A stretch of 33,727 nt of DNA. Source: Gemmatimonadales bacterium. GTDB lineage: Bacteria > Gemmatimonadota > Gemmatimonadetes > Gemmatimonadales > GWC2-71-9. A model generated the notes under the pieces. It worked only from the letters and a program-made list of their open reading frames with translations, was not told the origin of the DNA and ran no database searches. Position numbers and translations under genes: made by a program. Shown here one piece after another: positions 17,097-27,751 of the stretch. Each line of letters starts with the position of its first letter. Position 1 is the first letter of the stretch. Location: assembly GCA_025935545.1 (NCBI GenBank), contig JAICVB010000005.1, forward strand, positions 1 to 33,727. The letters are read 5' to 3'.

Positions 17097-19817
17097 ATGT
17101 CGCTCCCGCGCCGCCTCTTCCGCCTTGGAATCCGCCGCCCCGGCGGCGCGCGCGACGAGATGCTCGAGGAGCTGGAGTTCCACCTGGAATCACGGATCGC
17201 CCAGCTGGTGGCGCGCGGCCTCAGCCCCGAGGACGCGCGGCGTGAGGCGGTCCGCCGCCTCGGCGGGTCGCTCGCCCAGACGCGGCGGCGCCTCGGCGAT
17301 TCGGCCGAACGGAGGGATCGGAGGATGGACATGCTCCAGGCAATGCGGAACCTGGCCGACGACGTGGCCTACGCGGTCCGGGGGCTCGCCCGGCGGCCCG
17401 GCTTTACGATCGCCGCGGTCCTGATGCTCGCGATCGGCATCGGCGCGAATACCGCGCTCTACTCCGCGGTGGACGCGCTCCTGCTGCGCTCCCTGCCGTA
17501 CGCCGAGCCGTCGCGCCTGATGGACGTCGTGCAGACCAACGGCCCCGGCGGCAACTCACCCTGGTCGTGGCCGCGCTACCGCTACTTCCGGGATGCCGCG
17601 ACGAGCTACGCCTCGATCGCGCTGCACCAGTACTCGCAGACCACGCTCACCGGGACCGATCCGGAGCGCATCGGCATCGAGGAGGTGACGGCGGCGTATC
17701 TGCCGACGCTCGGCCTCAAGGTCCGGCTGGGCCACGACTTTCCGGGGGACCTCGACGCCGGGCCGGGCGCGCGGAAGGTGGCGCTCATCAGCGACGCGCT
17801 CTGGCAGCGGCGCTACAACGCCGATCCGGCCGTGACCGGCCGGACGATCAGCCTCAACCGCGAGTCGTGGGAGATCGCCGGCGTCCTGCCGCCCGGGTTC
17901 CGCGGGCTCTCGGGCCGGGCGGACGTCCTGGTCAACCTCACCGCGCGCCAGGCCGACGACCTGATCCAGCCCTGGTCGCTCGAGTTCGACCTGATCGGCC
18001 GGCTGCGGCCGGGCGTGACACCGGCGGCCGCGGCGAGCGAGGCGCACATCCTCGGTGGGCGCATCGCCGAGGTCTTTCCCGTCGAGAAGGGCACCCTCAC
18101 CACCGATGCGGCGCCGGAGCGGTGGTCGGCCGATGCCCGACCGCTCAACGCCATTCGGGTGGCGCCGGCGCTCCGGCGCTCGCTGCTGGTCCTGTTCGGC
18201 GCGGTCGGGATGGTGCTGCTCATCACCTGCGTCAACATGGCCAATCTGCTGATGGCCCGCGCGCTGGCCCGGAAGCAGGAGATCGCGGTGCGCCTCGCGA
18301 TCGGCGCCTCGCGCGCCCGGCTCATCCGGCTGCTCGTCACCGAGAGCGTGGTGCTCGCGCTGATGGGCGGCGTGGCCAGCCTGGGCGTCGCGCTCGCGGG
18401 AGCGCGCATCCTGAGCCTCATCAATCCGACGGAGGCGCTCCGGGCGCAGGGGCTGGCGGGAGGTATCGGCGCCGTGAGCTTCGAGATGATCCATCTCGAC
18501 GCCAGCGCGCTCGCCTTTGCCTTCGGGCTCACGCTGGTGGTGGGACTCCTCTTCGGGCTCGCGCCGGCGTGGAGCGGGACCCGCGCCGACCTGTCGCGCG
18601 ACCTCCGGGACGGCTCGCCGCTCGCGCGGGGAGGACGCGGCATCGGCGTCAGCCGGCGCTCGCTGGTCGTCGCCGAAGTGGCCCTCGCGCTCGTGCTGCT
18701 GGCCGGCTCCGGGCTCATGCTCCGGAGCCTGGGCAACCTGCTCCAGGTCGATCCGGGCTTCGATGCCCGGCATGTGCTGACGCTCCGGCTCGCGCTGCCG
18801 CCGGGCGAGGTGGCGCACGACTCGATGCCGGGATTCTACGACGAGATCCAGGCCGCCCTGGCGGCGCTGCCGGGGGTGGACGGCGTCGCGCTGGAGGACT
18901 GCCCGCCGCTCAACGGCGGCTGCAACAGCACGATCATGACCTTCGCCGACCGGCCGCCTTCCGCGACCGGGAATGCGATGATCGGCGTGCACTGGGTCTC
19001 GCCGGAGTGGTTCCGTACGATGCGAGTGCCGCTGCTGCGGGGACGCGGGTTCACCGGCGCCGACCGGATCGGCGCGCCCAAGGTCGTGGTGATCAACGAG
19101 ACGGCGGCGCGGAGGTACTTCCCGGGAGAGGATCCGCTGGGGAAGCAGGTCGCCGTGTACCAGGGCGGGTTCAACACGGGCGCCGAGGTGGTGGGCATCG
19201 TGGGCGACGTCCGCTACGAGACGATCGACTCGACGGCGCGGCCGGACGCCTACATCCCGTACGCGCAGGCGCCGGTGGGGCGCATGATGATCTTCGTGCG
19301 CACGACGCAGGATCCCGCGGCGCTGGCGCCGAGCGCCATGGCCCGGCTCCGGCAGGTGGCGCCGTCGGCGCCCATCTACGACATCCAGCCGATGGAGTCG
19401 CGACTGGCGTCGGCCAGCTCGCAGGCGCGCTTCAGCGCGATCCTGCTCGGGCTCTTCGCCCTCGTGGCGCTCACGCTGGCGGTGACGGGGATCTACGGCG
19501 TCATGTCCTTCGCCGTTGCCCAGCGGACGCGCGAGATCGGCATTCGCATCGCCCTCGGCGCCGACCGCCGGCGCGTGCTGGCGCTCATCCTCCGCGAGGG
19601 CGGGCTGCTGGCGCTGGTCGGGGCGGGGATCGGCCTGGCCGCGGCGCTGGCCTCGACCCGCGTCCTGCGCGGCATGCTCTTCGAGGTGACCACCACCGAC
19701 CCCGGGACCTACGCGGCGATGATCGTGGTGCTCGCCGCCGCGGCGCTCACGGCCAGCTGGCTGCCGGCGCGCCGCGCGGCCCGGGTGGACCCGATGGTGG
19801 CGATCCGCGCCGACTGA
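17097..19817 (+). CDS. ABC transporter permease, ADOP-type (MacB-like periplasmic core plus FtsX domains)
   Basis: N-terminal [72 protein letters not shown]; duplicated FtsX-like TM blocks; C-terminal [18 protein letters not shown]. Confidence 0.93.
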   Translation: MSLPRRLFRLGIRRPGGARDEMLEELEFHLESRIAQLVARGLSPEDARREAVRRLGGSLAQTRRRLGDSAERRDRRMDMLQAMRNLADDVAYAVRGLARRPGFTIAAVLMLAIGIGANTALYSAVDALLLRSLPYAEPSRLMDVVQTNGPGGNSPWSWPRYRYFRDAATSYASIALHQYSQTTLTGTDPERIGIEEVTAAYLPTLGLKVRLGHDFPGDLDAGPGARKVALISDALWQRRYNADPAVTGRTISLNRESWEIAGVLPPGFRGLSGRADVLVNLTARQADDLIQPWSLEFDLIGRLRPGVTPAAAASEAHILGGRIAEVFPVEKGTLTTDAAPERWSADARPLNAIRVAPALRRSLLVLFGAVGMVLLITCVNMANLLMARALARKQEIAVRLAIGASRARLIRLLVTESVVLALMGGVASLGVALAGARILSLINPTEALRAQGLAGGIGAVSFEMIHLDASALAFAFGLTLVVGLLFGLAPAWSGTRADLSRDLRDGSPLARGGRGIGVSRRSLVVAEVALALVLLAGSGLMLRSLGNLLQVDPGFDARHVLTLRLALPPGEVAHDSMPGFYDEIQAALAALPGVDGVALEDCPPLNGGCNSTIMTFADRPPSATGNAMIGVHWVSPEWFRTMRVPLLRGRGFTGADRIGAPKVVVINETAARRYFPGEDPLGKQVAVYQGGFNTGAEVVGIVGDVRYETIDSTARPDAYIPYAQAPVGRMMIFVRTTQDPAALAPSAMARLRQVAPSAPIYDIQPMESRLASASSQARFSAILLGLFALVALTLAVTGIYGVMSFAVAQRTREIGIRIALGADRRRVLALILREGGLLALVGAGIGLAAALASTRVLRGMLFEVTTTDPGTYAAMIVVLAAAALTASWLPARRAARVDPMVAIRAD

Positions 19818-19831
19818 GGCCGCGCGGCCGG

Positions 19832-20719
19832 CTATCGCTCCGGCCGACCGCTCGAGCCCTCCTCCTCGGGGTCCCGGTCGGGGTCGGTCGCCGGCTGCAG
19901 TGGCTTCGCGGCCGAGCCCTCTTCCTCCGGATCGCGTTCGCGTGACGGCTCGGGGTTCCTCTCCATATCCGCCTCCCGGTCGGTGCCGCTGCTCGCATCC
20001 GGCGTCGCCGCCATCCGGCGGCGCTCCCGCCTCGTGAGCAGAAATTCCACGATCTCGAAGTCAATCGGCTCGTCGATCTCGAAGCCGCGCTCCGCGGGCA
20101 CGATCACCGCGCCGATGCGCCCGTTCAGGATGGTTCGGGCGCCGGCCGGGACGCGGTCGATCCGGAAGGCATAAGCATTCCCGTCGAGATGGTAGGCGAG
20201 GGGCAGCTGCTGCCTCGGCACCCCCTCCGGTGCATCGCGAAACAGCTTGGCCGCGGCCCCCTCCTCGATTCGCCAGGCGCGGTAGGGATTCCGCGCCGCC
20301 TCGTGGAACGTGGCGACGCAGTCGCAGCGGGCGGCCGGATCCAGCAGCATGCTGAGGCAGTCGCGCACGTCGCCGACGGTCCGGAGCGGCGCGGTCGGCT
20401 CGAGGAGCACCCAGCAGCGGGCCGTTTCGCCCTCGTCGGACAGCCGGCCGGCGAGGTCGCGCAGCGCGTCGACCACCATGGCGTCATCCGTCGCCAGGTG
20501 CGGCGGCCGCCGGTACACCTCCGCGCCCGCCGCGACCGACACGGCGGCGATCGCGTCGTCGTCCGTGCTCACGATCACGCGGGCCAGCTCGGGAATCGCG
20601 CGTGCGAGCTCGATGGTCCAGACGATGGCCGGCCGGCCCGCCAGCGGACGCACATTCTTCCGCGGCACGCCCTTGCTGCCGCCTCGCGCCGGAATCACGG
20701 CGATCACGCGTTCGCCCAT
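19832..20719 (-). CDS. neuA: Acylneuraminate (nonulosonate) cytidylyltransferase with charged C-terminal tail
   Basis: VIAVIPARGGSKGVPRKNVRPLAGRPAIVWTIELA, VIVSTDDDAIAAV, LEPTAPLRTVGDV; C-terminal extension carries RDPEEEGS twice. Confidence 0.85.
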   Translation of the reverse strand: MGERVIAVIPARGGSKGVPRKNVRPLAGRPAIVWTIELARAIPELARVIVSTDDDAIAAVSVAAGAEVYRRPPHLATDDAMVVDALRDLAGRLSDEGETARCWVLLEPTAPLRTVGDVRDCLSMLLDPAARCDCVATFHEAARNPYRAWRIEEGAAAKLFRDAPEGVPRQQLPLAYHLDGNAYAFRIDRVPAGARTILNGRIGAVIVPAERGFEIDEPIDFEIVEFLLTRRERRRMAATPDASSGTDREADMERNPEPSRERDPEEEGSAAKPLQPATDPDRDPEEEGSSGRPER

Positions 20720-20720
20720 G

Positions 20721-22025
20721 TCAGTCGAGACTCAGGAGGCCCTTCTCCTGCCACCGGCGGAGGTACTGCTCCACGGGCGCTTCGGGCAGCCCGAAGCGTG
20801 CCGCCAGCCACGCGACCGTGACGGGTCGCTCGAGCGAGGGCAGGTAGTCCATGAGCCGGCGCCAGGCGCGCCGGGCGTCGTCGGAGCTGTCGCCCAGTGC
20901 GGCCTGGCCCAGGTCGAGGTACAGGTCGTACCGGGGGCTGGAGAGACAGACGGTGCCCGCGAATTGCCGGCGCACGAGGGGCGTCGCCTCGAGCCGCGTG
21001 AAGGCGCGGTCCACGACGTCCGCCGCCTCCGCCAGGCTCCGCTCGCTGATGATGTCGATGCTGTCACGCGAGGAATGGTATTCGGGATAGGGGAAGCGCG
21101 ACAGCGACGGCGCCGGGATGCCGTGCGCCTCCCAGACGTACTCGTCGTTGACGATGATCTCCTCGAACCCGCCCTGGCGGTACTCGATACCATCGGCGTC
21201 CAGCGTATCCGCCAGGGCACGCTCCACGTTCGAGCGGTGGTCGAGGGAGCCCTGCAGCGCCAGCGGCGTGGCGGAGCCCAGCATCCAGAGGCACAGGGCC
21301 TCAAAGACGGGTGCGCGCCGGTCCGCGCCGCGGGCGAGATAGTATTCCGAGCCGATGATCCCCTGGCAGAGGACGAGCGCATAACTGAAGCGGCGCCGGC
21401 GCGACGCGAGGCGCCGGAAGACCTCGACGCCGACGGCCACTCCCGATACGCCGTCGTTGGCCACGCCGGCATGGTCGAGATTGGCGCAGACCGCGATGGT
21501 CTCGGGCCGCTCGCCGGGGAGCCGCAGCTCGAGCATGCGGAGCGGGCGCGCGGCTTCGCGCGTCTCGATGGTCACCTCGTAGTCCCCCGGCGGCAGGGAG
21601 TCGTAGAGCTGCCTGGTGACGCAGAAGCCCCAGTCCCGCTCCCAGCTCCGGAACTGCTGCCGGTAATGGAAGGGCAGGGCGTCGGGGAAGCGATGATCGA
21701 AGTGGAGGTGCTCCCGCAGCTCCTCGCGGGTGACCCGCGCCTGCACCGGCGCCGAGAGCGCGATGACGCCGAGCGGGTGCCAGGTGCCGTCGTAGACCAG
21801 CCGCCCCTGGTGCTCGATGCGCGCCGTGACCACGTCCCAGTGCGGCGGAACGACCCAGCCGTTGTGCTCGTCGGCGGGGTCGAATTCCAGGATGTCGAAG
21901 GGCAGGAGGCCGCACAGGTAGTCGATGGCCCGGTCGTACCCCGAGGAGCAGAGCGCCCGATCGAGCGGCGCCAGGTGCGCGACGATCTCCCGCATGCCCG
22001 GGGCCCGCACCGCCGGGGTGCTCAT
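20721..22025 (-). CDS. DUF4910/DUF2172-type aminopeptidase-like protein with C-terminal winged-helix-like region
   Basis: GYDRAIDYLCGLLPFDILEFDPADEHNGWVVPPHWDV; CANLDHAGVANDGVSGVAVGVEVFRRL; IIGSEYYLARG; C-terminal YLPSLERPVTVAWLAARFGLPEAPVEQYLRRWQEKGLL. Confidence 0.8.
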   Translation of the reverse strand: MSTPAVRAPGMREIVAHLAPLDRALCSSGYDRAIDYLCGLLPFDILEFDPADEHNGWVVPPHWDVVTARIEHQGRLVYDGTWHPLGVIALSAPVQARVTREELREHLHFDHRFPDALPFHYRQQFRSWERDWGFCVTRQLYDSLPPGDYEVTIETREAARPLRMLELRLPGERPETIAVCANLDHAGVANDGVSGVAVGVEVFRRLASRRRRFSYALVLCQGIIGSEYYLARGADRRAPVFEALCLWMLGSATPLALQGSLDHRSNVERALADTLDADGIEYRQGGFEEIIVNDEYVWEAHGIPAPSLSRFPYPEYHSSRDSIDIISERSLAEAADVVDRAFTRLEATPLVRRQFAGTVCLSSPRYDLYLDLGQAALGDSSDDARRAWRRLMDYLPSLERPVTVAWLAARFGLPEAPVEQYLRRWQEKGLLSLD

Positions 22026-23032
22026 GCGTGACGGGTCCAGTCGACGGGTTCGGCCGCGGCCGTGGTGGGGAGGTCATTCGTGTCGAGCCGGGGCAGCGCC
22101 AGCGGATCGTCGCTCGCCAGGTCCGCGACCCCGACCCGGACCGCGAGGCCGGCGGCGCAGCCCCGCTCGCGCACGACGTCGAGCAGGGACGCGTCGTAGC
22201 CGCCATACGGGTAGCACATGATCCAGTCGCTCGCCGGCGCGCCGATCGCGCGGAGCAGGGCCAGCGACGCATCCACTTCCGCCGCCTGTTCCGCGCGCGT
22301 GAGGGTATTCATCCAGCGGTGGGTGTCGCCGTGGCTCCCGACGTACATGCCGCGGCCCACCATGTCGCGCAGCTGGTCCGCGCTGAGGTAGAGCGCGTCG
22401 GCGAAGGCGGCCTCGTCCCGGGTCACCAGCCGGTGAAAGAGCGTATCGGTGAGCTCGGCGCGAAGCGGCGCGGGCAGCTCGCGCTGGAGCATCCGCTTCA
22501 CGAAGGTGATGTCCGGGGAATCGTACCGGCTGTCGCCGCGGCAGCGCGCCTCGTAGGCCGCCGGCTCGTCGAGCCCCAGTCGCGCGCGATGGGCGAGCAC
22601 GGCGGCCCGCACCTCCGCCGCCAGCGGCGCGGGGTCGGCCGCCGCGGCGAGCGCGAAGTGCAGCTTGTTGACGTCGAGCATCTGCCGGCGGGTGACCGCG
22701 CCCGCCACCGGGAAGAACGCGCCGGTCCAGCCGCGGCGCTCGAGCTCGGGCAGGACGTGCGTGGCGTGGTCGGTGTAGCCGTCGTCGAACGTCAGGAGGA
22801 GCGCGTTCGGCGGCAGTGCGGGGCCGCCCCGCACGGCCGCGATGAGCTCCGGCGCCCCGATCACCTCGTGGTGGCGGGCGATGTAGTCGAGCTGGCCCCG
22901 GAACGCCGCGAGCGGGAGGGCGCGGAGCCGGGGATAGCGACTGCCCTCGAGCGGGCGGACGTAGTGGTACATCACGATGGTGACGCGGGTGCCGCCCCCC
23001 GGTGCCGGGCCCGACTCCCGCGCGGCCGTCAC
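22022..23032 (-). CDS. Polysaccharide deacetylase (NodB-like) family protein
   Basis: GTG start overlapping upstream gene by 4 bp; VTIVMYHYVRP, LLTFDDGYTDHATHVLPELERRGWTGAFFPVAG, VGSHGDTHRWMNTL (HxxxH), MCYPYGGYD. No signal peptide apparent. Confidence 0.88.
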   Translation of the reverse strand: MTAARESGPAPGGGTRVTIVMYHYVRPLEGSRYPRLRALPLAAFRGQLDYIARHHEVIGAPELIAAVRGGPALPPNALLLTFDDGYTDHATHVLPELERRGWTGAFFPVAGAVTRRQMLDVNKLHFALAAAADPAPLAAEVRAAVLAHRARLGLDEPAAYEARCRGDSRYDSPDITFVKRMLQRELPAPLRAELTDTLFHRLVTRDEAAFADALYLSADQLRDMVGRGMYVGSHGDTHRWMNTLTRAEQAAEVDASLALLRAIGAPASDWIMCYPYGGYDASLLDVVRERGCAAGLAVRVGVADLASDDPLALPRLDTNDLPTTAAAEPVDWTRHA

Positions 23033-23847
23033 CAGGCCGTGAGCCCGCCGTCGACGAACAGGCACTGCCCGGTGACGTAGGACGACGCGTCCGATGCCAG
23101 GTAGACGACCGTCCCCGGCAGCTCTTCCGGCGTCCCCATGCGCCCCAGCGGGACCCGCGCGGAATAGCTGGCGACGAAGCGGTCGTTCTGCCCGCTCCGG
23201 ACGCCGCCGGGGACCAGCGTGTTGACCCGGATGCGGTGCGGGGCCCACGCGGTCGCGAGGTGCCGCGTGAGCCCGACCACACCCGCCTTCGACACCGAGT
23301 AGACCACCGGGTTGCTGATCCGGACGCCCAGGTACTCGGAGCCCTCGTAGATCCGCTGGTCGGCGCCGACCACGCCGTAGATCGAGCTCGTCTGGATGAT
23401 GGAGCCGCCGTTGCCCGCCTCGATCATCGCCTGGCCGACGGCGCGGGCCACGAGGAACATCCCGTCGAGGTTGACCCGCATCACCGAGCGCCACGTCTCG
23501 AGGTCGTAGTGCTCGGCGTTCGCGAAGAAGGCCTCGAGGTCCGCGGTCTTGGTGGCGGCGTTGTTGGCCAGCACGTCGCAGCGGCCGAAGCGGTCGAGCA
23601 CCCGGGCCACCATCGCGTCCACCGCGCCCGCGTCACCCACGTCGCAGGCGACCCCGATCGCCGCGACGCCGGATTCGGCGGTCACGGCCTCGGCCACGGC
23701 GTCGGCGGCGGCCGGCTCCAGGTCGCACACGACGACGTGGGCGCCGAAGGCGGCGAGCGCGCGGCAGAACTGGCGGCCCAGGATCCCGGCGCCGCCGGTC
23801 ACGACCGCGACCCGTCCGGTCAGGTCGTACAGCGTTCGATAGTCCAT
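23029..23847 (-). CDS. SDR family oxidoreductase (PtmA-like)
   Basis: VAVVTGGAGILGRQFCRALAAFGAHVVVCD, NNAATK, SSIYGVVGADQRIYEG...VVYSVSKAGVVGLTRHLA, YVTGQCLFVDGG. Confidence 0.9.
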   Translation of the reverse strand: MDYRTLYDLTGRVAVVTGGAGILGRQFCRALAAFGAHVVVCDLEPAAADAVAEAVTAESGVAAIGVACDVGDAGAVDAMVARVLDRFGRCDVLANNAATKTADLEAFFANAEHYDLETWRSVMRVNLDGMFLVARAVGQAMIEAGNGGSIIQTSSIYGVVGADQRIYEGSEYLGVRISNPVVYSVSKAGVVGLTRHLATAWAPHRIRVNTLVPGGVRSGQNDRFVASYSARVPLGRMGTPEELPGTVVYLASDASSYVTGQCLFVDGGLTAW

Positions 23848-23848
23848 G

Positions 23849-24760
23849 TCAGGCGAGCTCCACGCGTCGGCCGGTCGCCAGCGCCTCCCGGCCGGCGAGC
23901 AGGATGCGAAGCGGCTCGAGCGCCTCCGCGGGCGGGATGGGCGGAGCACCGGTCCGCACCATCGCCGCGAAGTGCCCGAGGAGGCGCCGGAACATGGTGA
24001 AGTTGTCGGTCACGTCGTGCGAGGTGGCGCGCTCGCTGCCGATGAAGTCGAACCGGAACAGCTTCGGGCCGGGACCGAGCGCGTCGATCAGGATCAGCGG
24101 CCCGTCGCGGGTCTCGATGGCGACGGACTGGTGGCCGGCCGGGTGGGGGGTGACCGCCACCGCGCGCGGCCTCACCACGCCGCAGATGGCGTCGATCGCA
24201 TGGATGCCGTAGCGCATCCAGTCGAGCACCACGGCGCCGCGCACCAGCCGGAGGGAGCCGTACTCCGCGAGCTCCGACCGGGGCCCGTCGAGCTCCGCGG
24301 CGTAGCGCATGCCGGAGCACGACATCAGCATGCCCGCCTCCAGGTACGGGGCGAAGCGGTCGAGCACGTCGGCGGACGGCGCGAGCGGCTTGTCGACGAA
24401 CACCGGCGTGCCCCGCGCGAGGAAGGGCTCCGCCAGCGCCCAGTGCGAGTCGGCGTCATCCCGGGCGATGATCACGGCATCCACCTGGCCCTCGAGCTCG
24501 CGCACGTCGCGCGCGGCGACATCGATCCCGCACGCGTCGCAGAGCCCGCGCGTCATCTCCGGGTCGGGCATCCACGCGTGGGTGACGCGCAGGTCGCCGA
24601 TGCCGAAGTCCGACGGGTCGCGGCGGGCGAGGTAGGCCGCGATCACCGGCCAGCCGCAGGCGGCGAAGCGGTCCGGCCGGTAGCCGTTGAGGATCGCGGA
24701 GAACGAGAACGGGTGGCCGTTGCCGTCGCTGAACCCGATCATCCCGACCCGGGTCACCAC
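23849..24760 (-). CDS. Gfo/Idh/MocA family oxidoreductase
   Basis: [20 protein letters not shown]-terminal Rossmann start; [43 protein letters not shown]. Confidence 0.85.
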   Translation of the reverse strand: MVTRVGMIGFSDGNGHPFSFSAILNGYRPDRFAACGWPVIAAYLARRDPSDFGIGDLRVTHAWMPDPEMTRGLCDACGIDVAARDVRELEGQVDAVIIARDDADSHWALAEPFLARGTPVFVDKPLAPSADVLDRFAPYLEAGMLMSCSGMRYAAELDGPRSELAEYGSLRLVRGAVVLDWMRYGIHAIDAICGVVRPRAVAVTPHPAGHQSVAIETRDGPLILIDALGPGPKLFRFDFIGSERATSHDVTDNFTMFRRLLGHFAAMVRTGAPPIPPAEALEPLRILLAGREALATGRRVELA

Positions 24761-25554
24761 GCCGCCCAGCCGCCATCCACGCAGACGTTCTGACCGGTCA
24801 TGTAGCTGCCCGCGTCGCTGCAGAGCAGTGCCACGGCGCCCTTGAGCTCGTGCGGCTGGCCGATGCGCCCCAGCGGATTCTTGCCCGACAACCGCTCCAT
24901 GAACGCGGTGTTGGCCTGCGTCGGCGGGTGGGGGAACGCGCCCGGGCTCAGGCAGTTGGCCCGGATGCCGTAGGGCGCGAGGAAGCTCGAGAGATAGCGG
25001 GTGAACTGGAGCACGCCGGCCTTGGCCGCGCCGTAGCTCGGGGGGTTGGCCAGCTCCTTCCCGTCATACAGCCGGTAGTCGGGCGCCACATACCCGTACA
25101 TCGAGGCGATGTTGAGGATGACCCCCCGCCGTTCCCGGAGCGAGGGGAACGCCAGCTTGACCATCCGGAAGACCGAGTTGAGGCTCATGTCGATGTCGTA
25201 GGTCCAGTCCCGGTCATCGATGCTTTCCCAGGAGTTCTTGGCGCCCGACCACGCGTTGTTGATCAGGATGTCGAGCCCGCCCAGTTCCCGGTCGACCACC
25301 CCGAGGCACTCGCGGATCGACGCCGCGTCCATCACGTCGAGCCGCTGGCCGATCACCCGGCCGGCGCCCAGGCGTTCGGTCTCGAGCTGCGCGGCCGCCG
25401 CGGCGCACTTCGCCGGATCGCGGCTCGCGATGACGACGTTGGCTCCCAGCTCGGCCAGGGTGCGGCACATCTCGATGCCGAGATAGCCGGCCCCTCCGGT
25501 CACCAGCGCGGTGCGTCCCTCGAGGGACATGAGCTCCGCCAGTCGCTTGGTCAC
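24754..25554 (-). CDS. SDR family oxidoreductase (PtmA-like, paralogous to the 23029-23847 gene)
   Basis: [109 protein letters not shown]. Confidence 0.9.
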   Translation of the reverse strand: MTKRLAELMSLEGRTALVTGGAGYLGIEMCRTLAELGANVVIASRDPAKCAAAAAQLETERLGAGRVIGQRLDVMDAASIRECLGVVDRELGGLDILINNAWSGAKNSWESIDDRDWTYDIDMSLNSVFRMVKLAFPSLRERRGVILNIASMYGYVAPDYRLYDGKELANPPSYGAAKAGVLQFTRYLSSFLAPYGIRANCLSPGAFPHPPTQANTAFMERLSGKNPLGRIGQPHELKGAVALLCSDAGSYMTGQNVCVDGGWAAW

Positions 25555-26741
25555 GACGAAATCTCCAATGGTGGGGTGTCCGCGAAGCGCTTGCGGCTCG
25601 CCAGGCCGGCGGAGAGCGCCGCCTTGAGCTCCCGGACGATGCGTCGGGATGCCTGCCCGTCGCCGTGCGGATCGTACGGATTGGTCATCGTGCCGAGCGA
25701 CGCGCGGAACGACGGGTCCAGCGCGCGGGCGAGCGCGGCCAGGATCAGCGCCGGCTCGGCCGCCGTGTCGATCACGCTGGCCGCGCGGACGCGGCCGTCC
25801 TGCCGGTGTCCGACGTTCACCGCCGGCAGCCGGAACGACGGGGCCTCCACCAGGCCGCTGGACGAGTTGCCCACCATGGCGGCGCAGTGCCGGAGGCAGC
25901 CGAAGTAGAGGCGCTGCCCCAGGTGATCGAAGCAGCGGTAGCGGGACGGCGAGCCCGCCACGAACGCCTCGACGGCGGCGTTGACGGCCATCCCGGCGGC
26001 GTCCGCGTTTGCCCTCGTGAACACGGCCCGCAAGCCCGAGCGCGCGACGGCATCGAGCACCGCGCCGACCAGCGTCCCGGCGGTGCCCGGCTCGCGGGTC
26101 ACGGGGTGGACGGTAACCAGCAGCACCGGCTCGGCGAAGGAGAGCCCGATCGCCCGTTCGAGCTCATCGACCGCCGGAAGGGCCCCGGTGGTGATGCCGT
26201 CGAGCGCCGGCGCGCCCACGCAGAAGACGCTGTCCGCCGGCTCCCCCATCTGCCGCACCCGGTCCGCGTACTCCCGCGTGGCGACGAAATGGAGCCGGGC
26301 GAGCTTGGTCAGGGCGTGGCGGATGCTGTCGTCGATCGCGCCCAGGCTCAGCTCGCCGCCGTGCAGGTGGGCGATGGGAACGTTGTGGACCAGGGCCGCG
26401 AGGGCCGGGGCCATGAGCTCGAAGCGGTCGCCGAGGAGGACCATCACATCGGGGGCGAGGCCGGGAAGCGCCGCCGAAAAGCGCGCGAGGGCCTCACCGC
26501 ACGCCTCGCCGATGGATGCCGGCTGGTCGTCGCGCGGCGTCGTCGCGAGGGCGAGCGCCACTGGGAGGCCATCATCCGTGAGGCCGGCGCTGCGGCGGGC
26601 GGGGTCGCCGGCCCAGTGATCCCCCATCACGACGAGCTGCAGCTCGAGCTCGTCGTCCTCGTGAATCTCGTGCAGCAACCGGCGGAGGCCGCCGAAGTCG
26701 GCCCGGGACGTTGAAACGACGCACACGCGCCGGCGTCTCAC
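25551..26741 (-). CDS. neuC: UDP-N-acetylglucosamine 2-epimerase (hydrolysing), NeuC/LegG type
   Basis: [132 protein letters not shown] start inferred from 4-bp overlap with neuB. Confidence 0.9.
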   Translation of the reverse strand: MRRRRVCVVSTSRADFGGLRRLLHEIHEDDELELQLVVMGDHWAGDPARRSAGLTDDGLPVALALATTPRDDQPASIGEACGEALARFSAALPGLAPDVMVLLGDRFELMAPALAALVHNVPIAHLHGGELSLGAIDDSIRHALTKLARLHFVATREYADRVRQMGEPADSVFCVGAPALDGITTGALPAVDELERAIGLSFAEPVLLVTVHPVTREPGTAGTLVGAVLDAVARSGLRAVFTRANADAAGMAVNAAVEAFVAGSPSRYRCFDHLGQRLYFGCLRHCAAMVGNSSSGLVEAPSFRLPAVNVGHRQDGRVRAASVIDTAAEPALILAALARALDPSFRASLGTMTNPYDPHGDGQASRRIVRELKAALSAGLASRKRFADTPPLEISS

Positions 26742-27751
26742 GCGAGCATGTCCCACGTGATCGGGGTGTCCGCCGCGACGTCCGCGGCGAGCCGCCGGCC
26801 GAGCGCCTGCTCCAGGTCCGCCGGCTGAATGCCGGTGGCCGGCCGCTTGATCGCGACCAGCCCGGGCGCGAGCCGCTCGCCGGCCCGCAGGTCCCGCGCG
26901 GCGACCAGGCTCCGACGCGCCACCTCGCGATTGCCCAGCTCGCACGGTGCGGGCCGCTTGACGCCGTCGCCCAGGGCGCCCTGCACCTGCCGCAGGGTGG
27001 CGATCAGCGCGCGCAGCTCCTCCGGCTCCGAGGACGCCGAGTGGTCCGGACCCGGCAGTCCGCGGTCGAGGGTCAGGTGCCGCTCGACCACCACCGCGCC
27101 GAGCGCCACCGCCGCAATCGATGCCTCCGGGCCCAGGCTGTGATCCGAGTACCCGACCGGCAGGCCGAAGGCGTGACGCAGCGTCTCCATCGCGCGGAGG
27201 TTGAGCTGATCGAGCGGCGCGGGGTACTCGGTCACGCAGTGCAGCAGGGTCAGCGGCGGATCGCCGGCCCCCCGGACCGCATCCACCGCGGCCTCCACCT
27301 CGGCGAGCGTGGCCATGCCGGTGGAGAGGATCACCGGGCGGCCCTTCGACGCGACGTGGCGGACCAGCGGCAGGTGGGTCAGGTCGCCCGAGCCGATCTT
27401 GAAGCGGGCAACGCCCACCCGCTCGAGCAGGTCGCAGCTCGCCTCGTCGAACGGCGTGGACATGAACTCGATCGACCGGGCATCGCACCGCTGCCGCAGG
27501 GCGTGGTGGTCCGCTTCGGTCAGCACCAGCGATTCCAGCATCTCGAGCTGGGTGTCCGTGCCGCCCACGGCGGCCAGCTGATATCGCGCCTTGCGCGCGG
27601 TGCGCGAGACGAGCGCGTCGGGGCGGAAGGTCTGGAACTTGACCGCATCGGCTCCCGCCGCGGCGGCGCGATCCACCAGCTCCAGAGCCATCGGCAGGGA
27701 GCCGTTGTGGTTGACGCCGCATTCGGCGATCACGAACAGCGGCTCGCTCAC
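26738..27751 (-). CDS. neuB: N-acetylneuraminate/nonulosonate synthase with SAF domain
   Basis: FVIAECGVNHNGSLPMALELVDRAAAAGADAVKFQTF; FKIGSGDLTHLPLVRHVASKGRPVILSTGMATLAEVEAAV; LPVGYSDHSLGPEASIAAVALGAVVVERHLTLDRGLPGPDHSAS; C-terminal SAF-like region. Confidence 0.95.
   Translation of the reverse strand: MSEPLFVIAECGVNHNGSLPMALELVDRAAAAGADAVKFQTFRPDALVSRTARKARYQLAAVGGTDTQLEMLESLVLTEADHHALRQRCDARSIEFMSTPFDEASCDLLERVGVARFKIGSGDLTHLPLVRHVASKGRPVILSTGMATLAEVEAAVDAVRGAGDPPLTLLHCVTEYPAPLDQLNLRAMETLRHAFGLPVGYSDHSLGPEASIAAVALGAVVVERHLTLDRGLPGPDHSASSEPEELRALIATLRQVQGALGDGVKRPAPCELGNREVARRSLVAARDLRAGERLAPGLVAIKRPATGIQPADLEQALGRRLAADVAADTPITWDMLA

Noticed and set aside
19818-19829. GGCCGCGCGGCC palindrome between the convergent permease and neuA genes as a bidirectional terminator
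   Set aside because: Perfect but short, all G/C, no T-tract; expected at some frequency in this GC-rich sequence.
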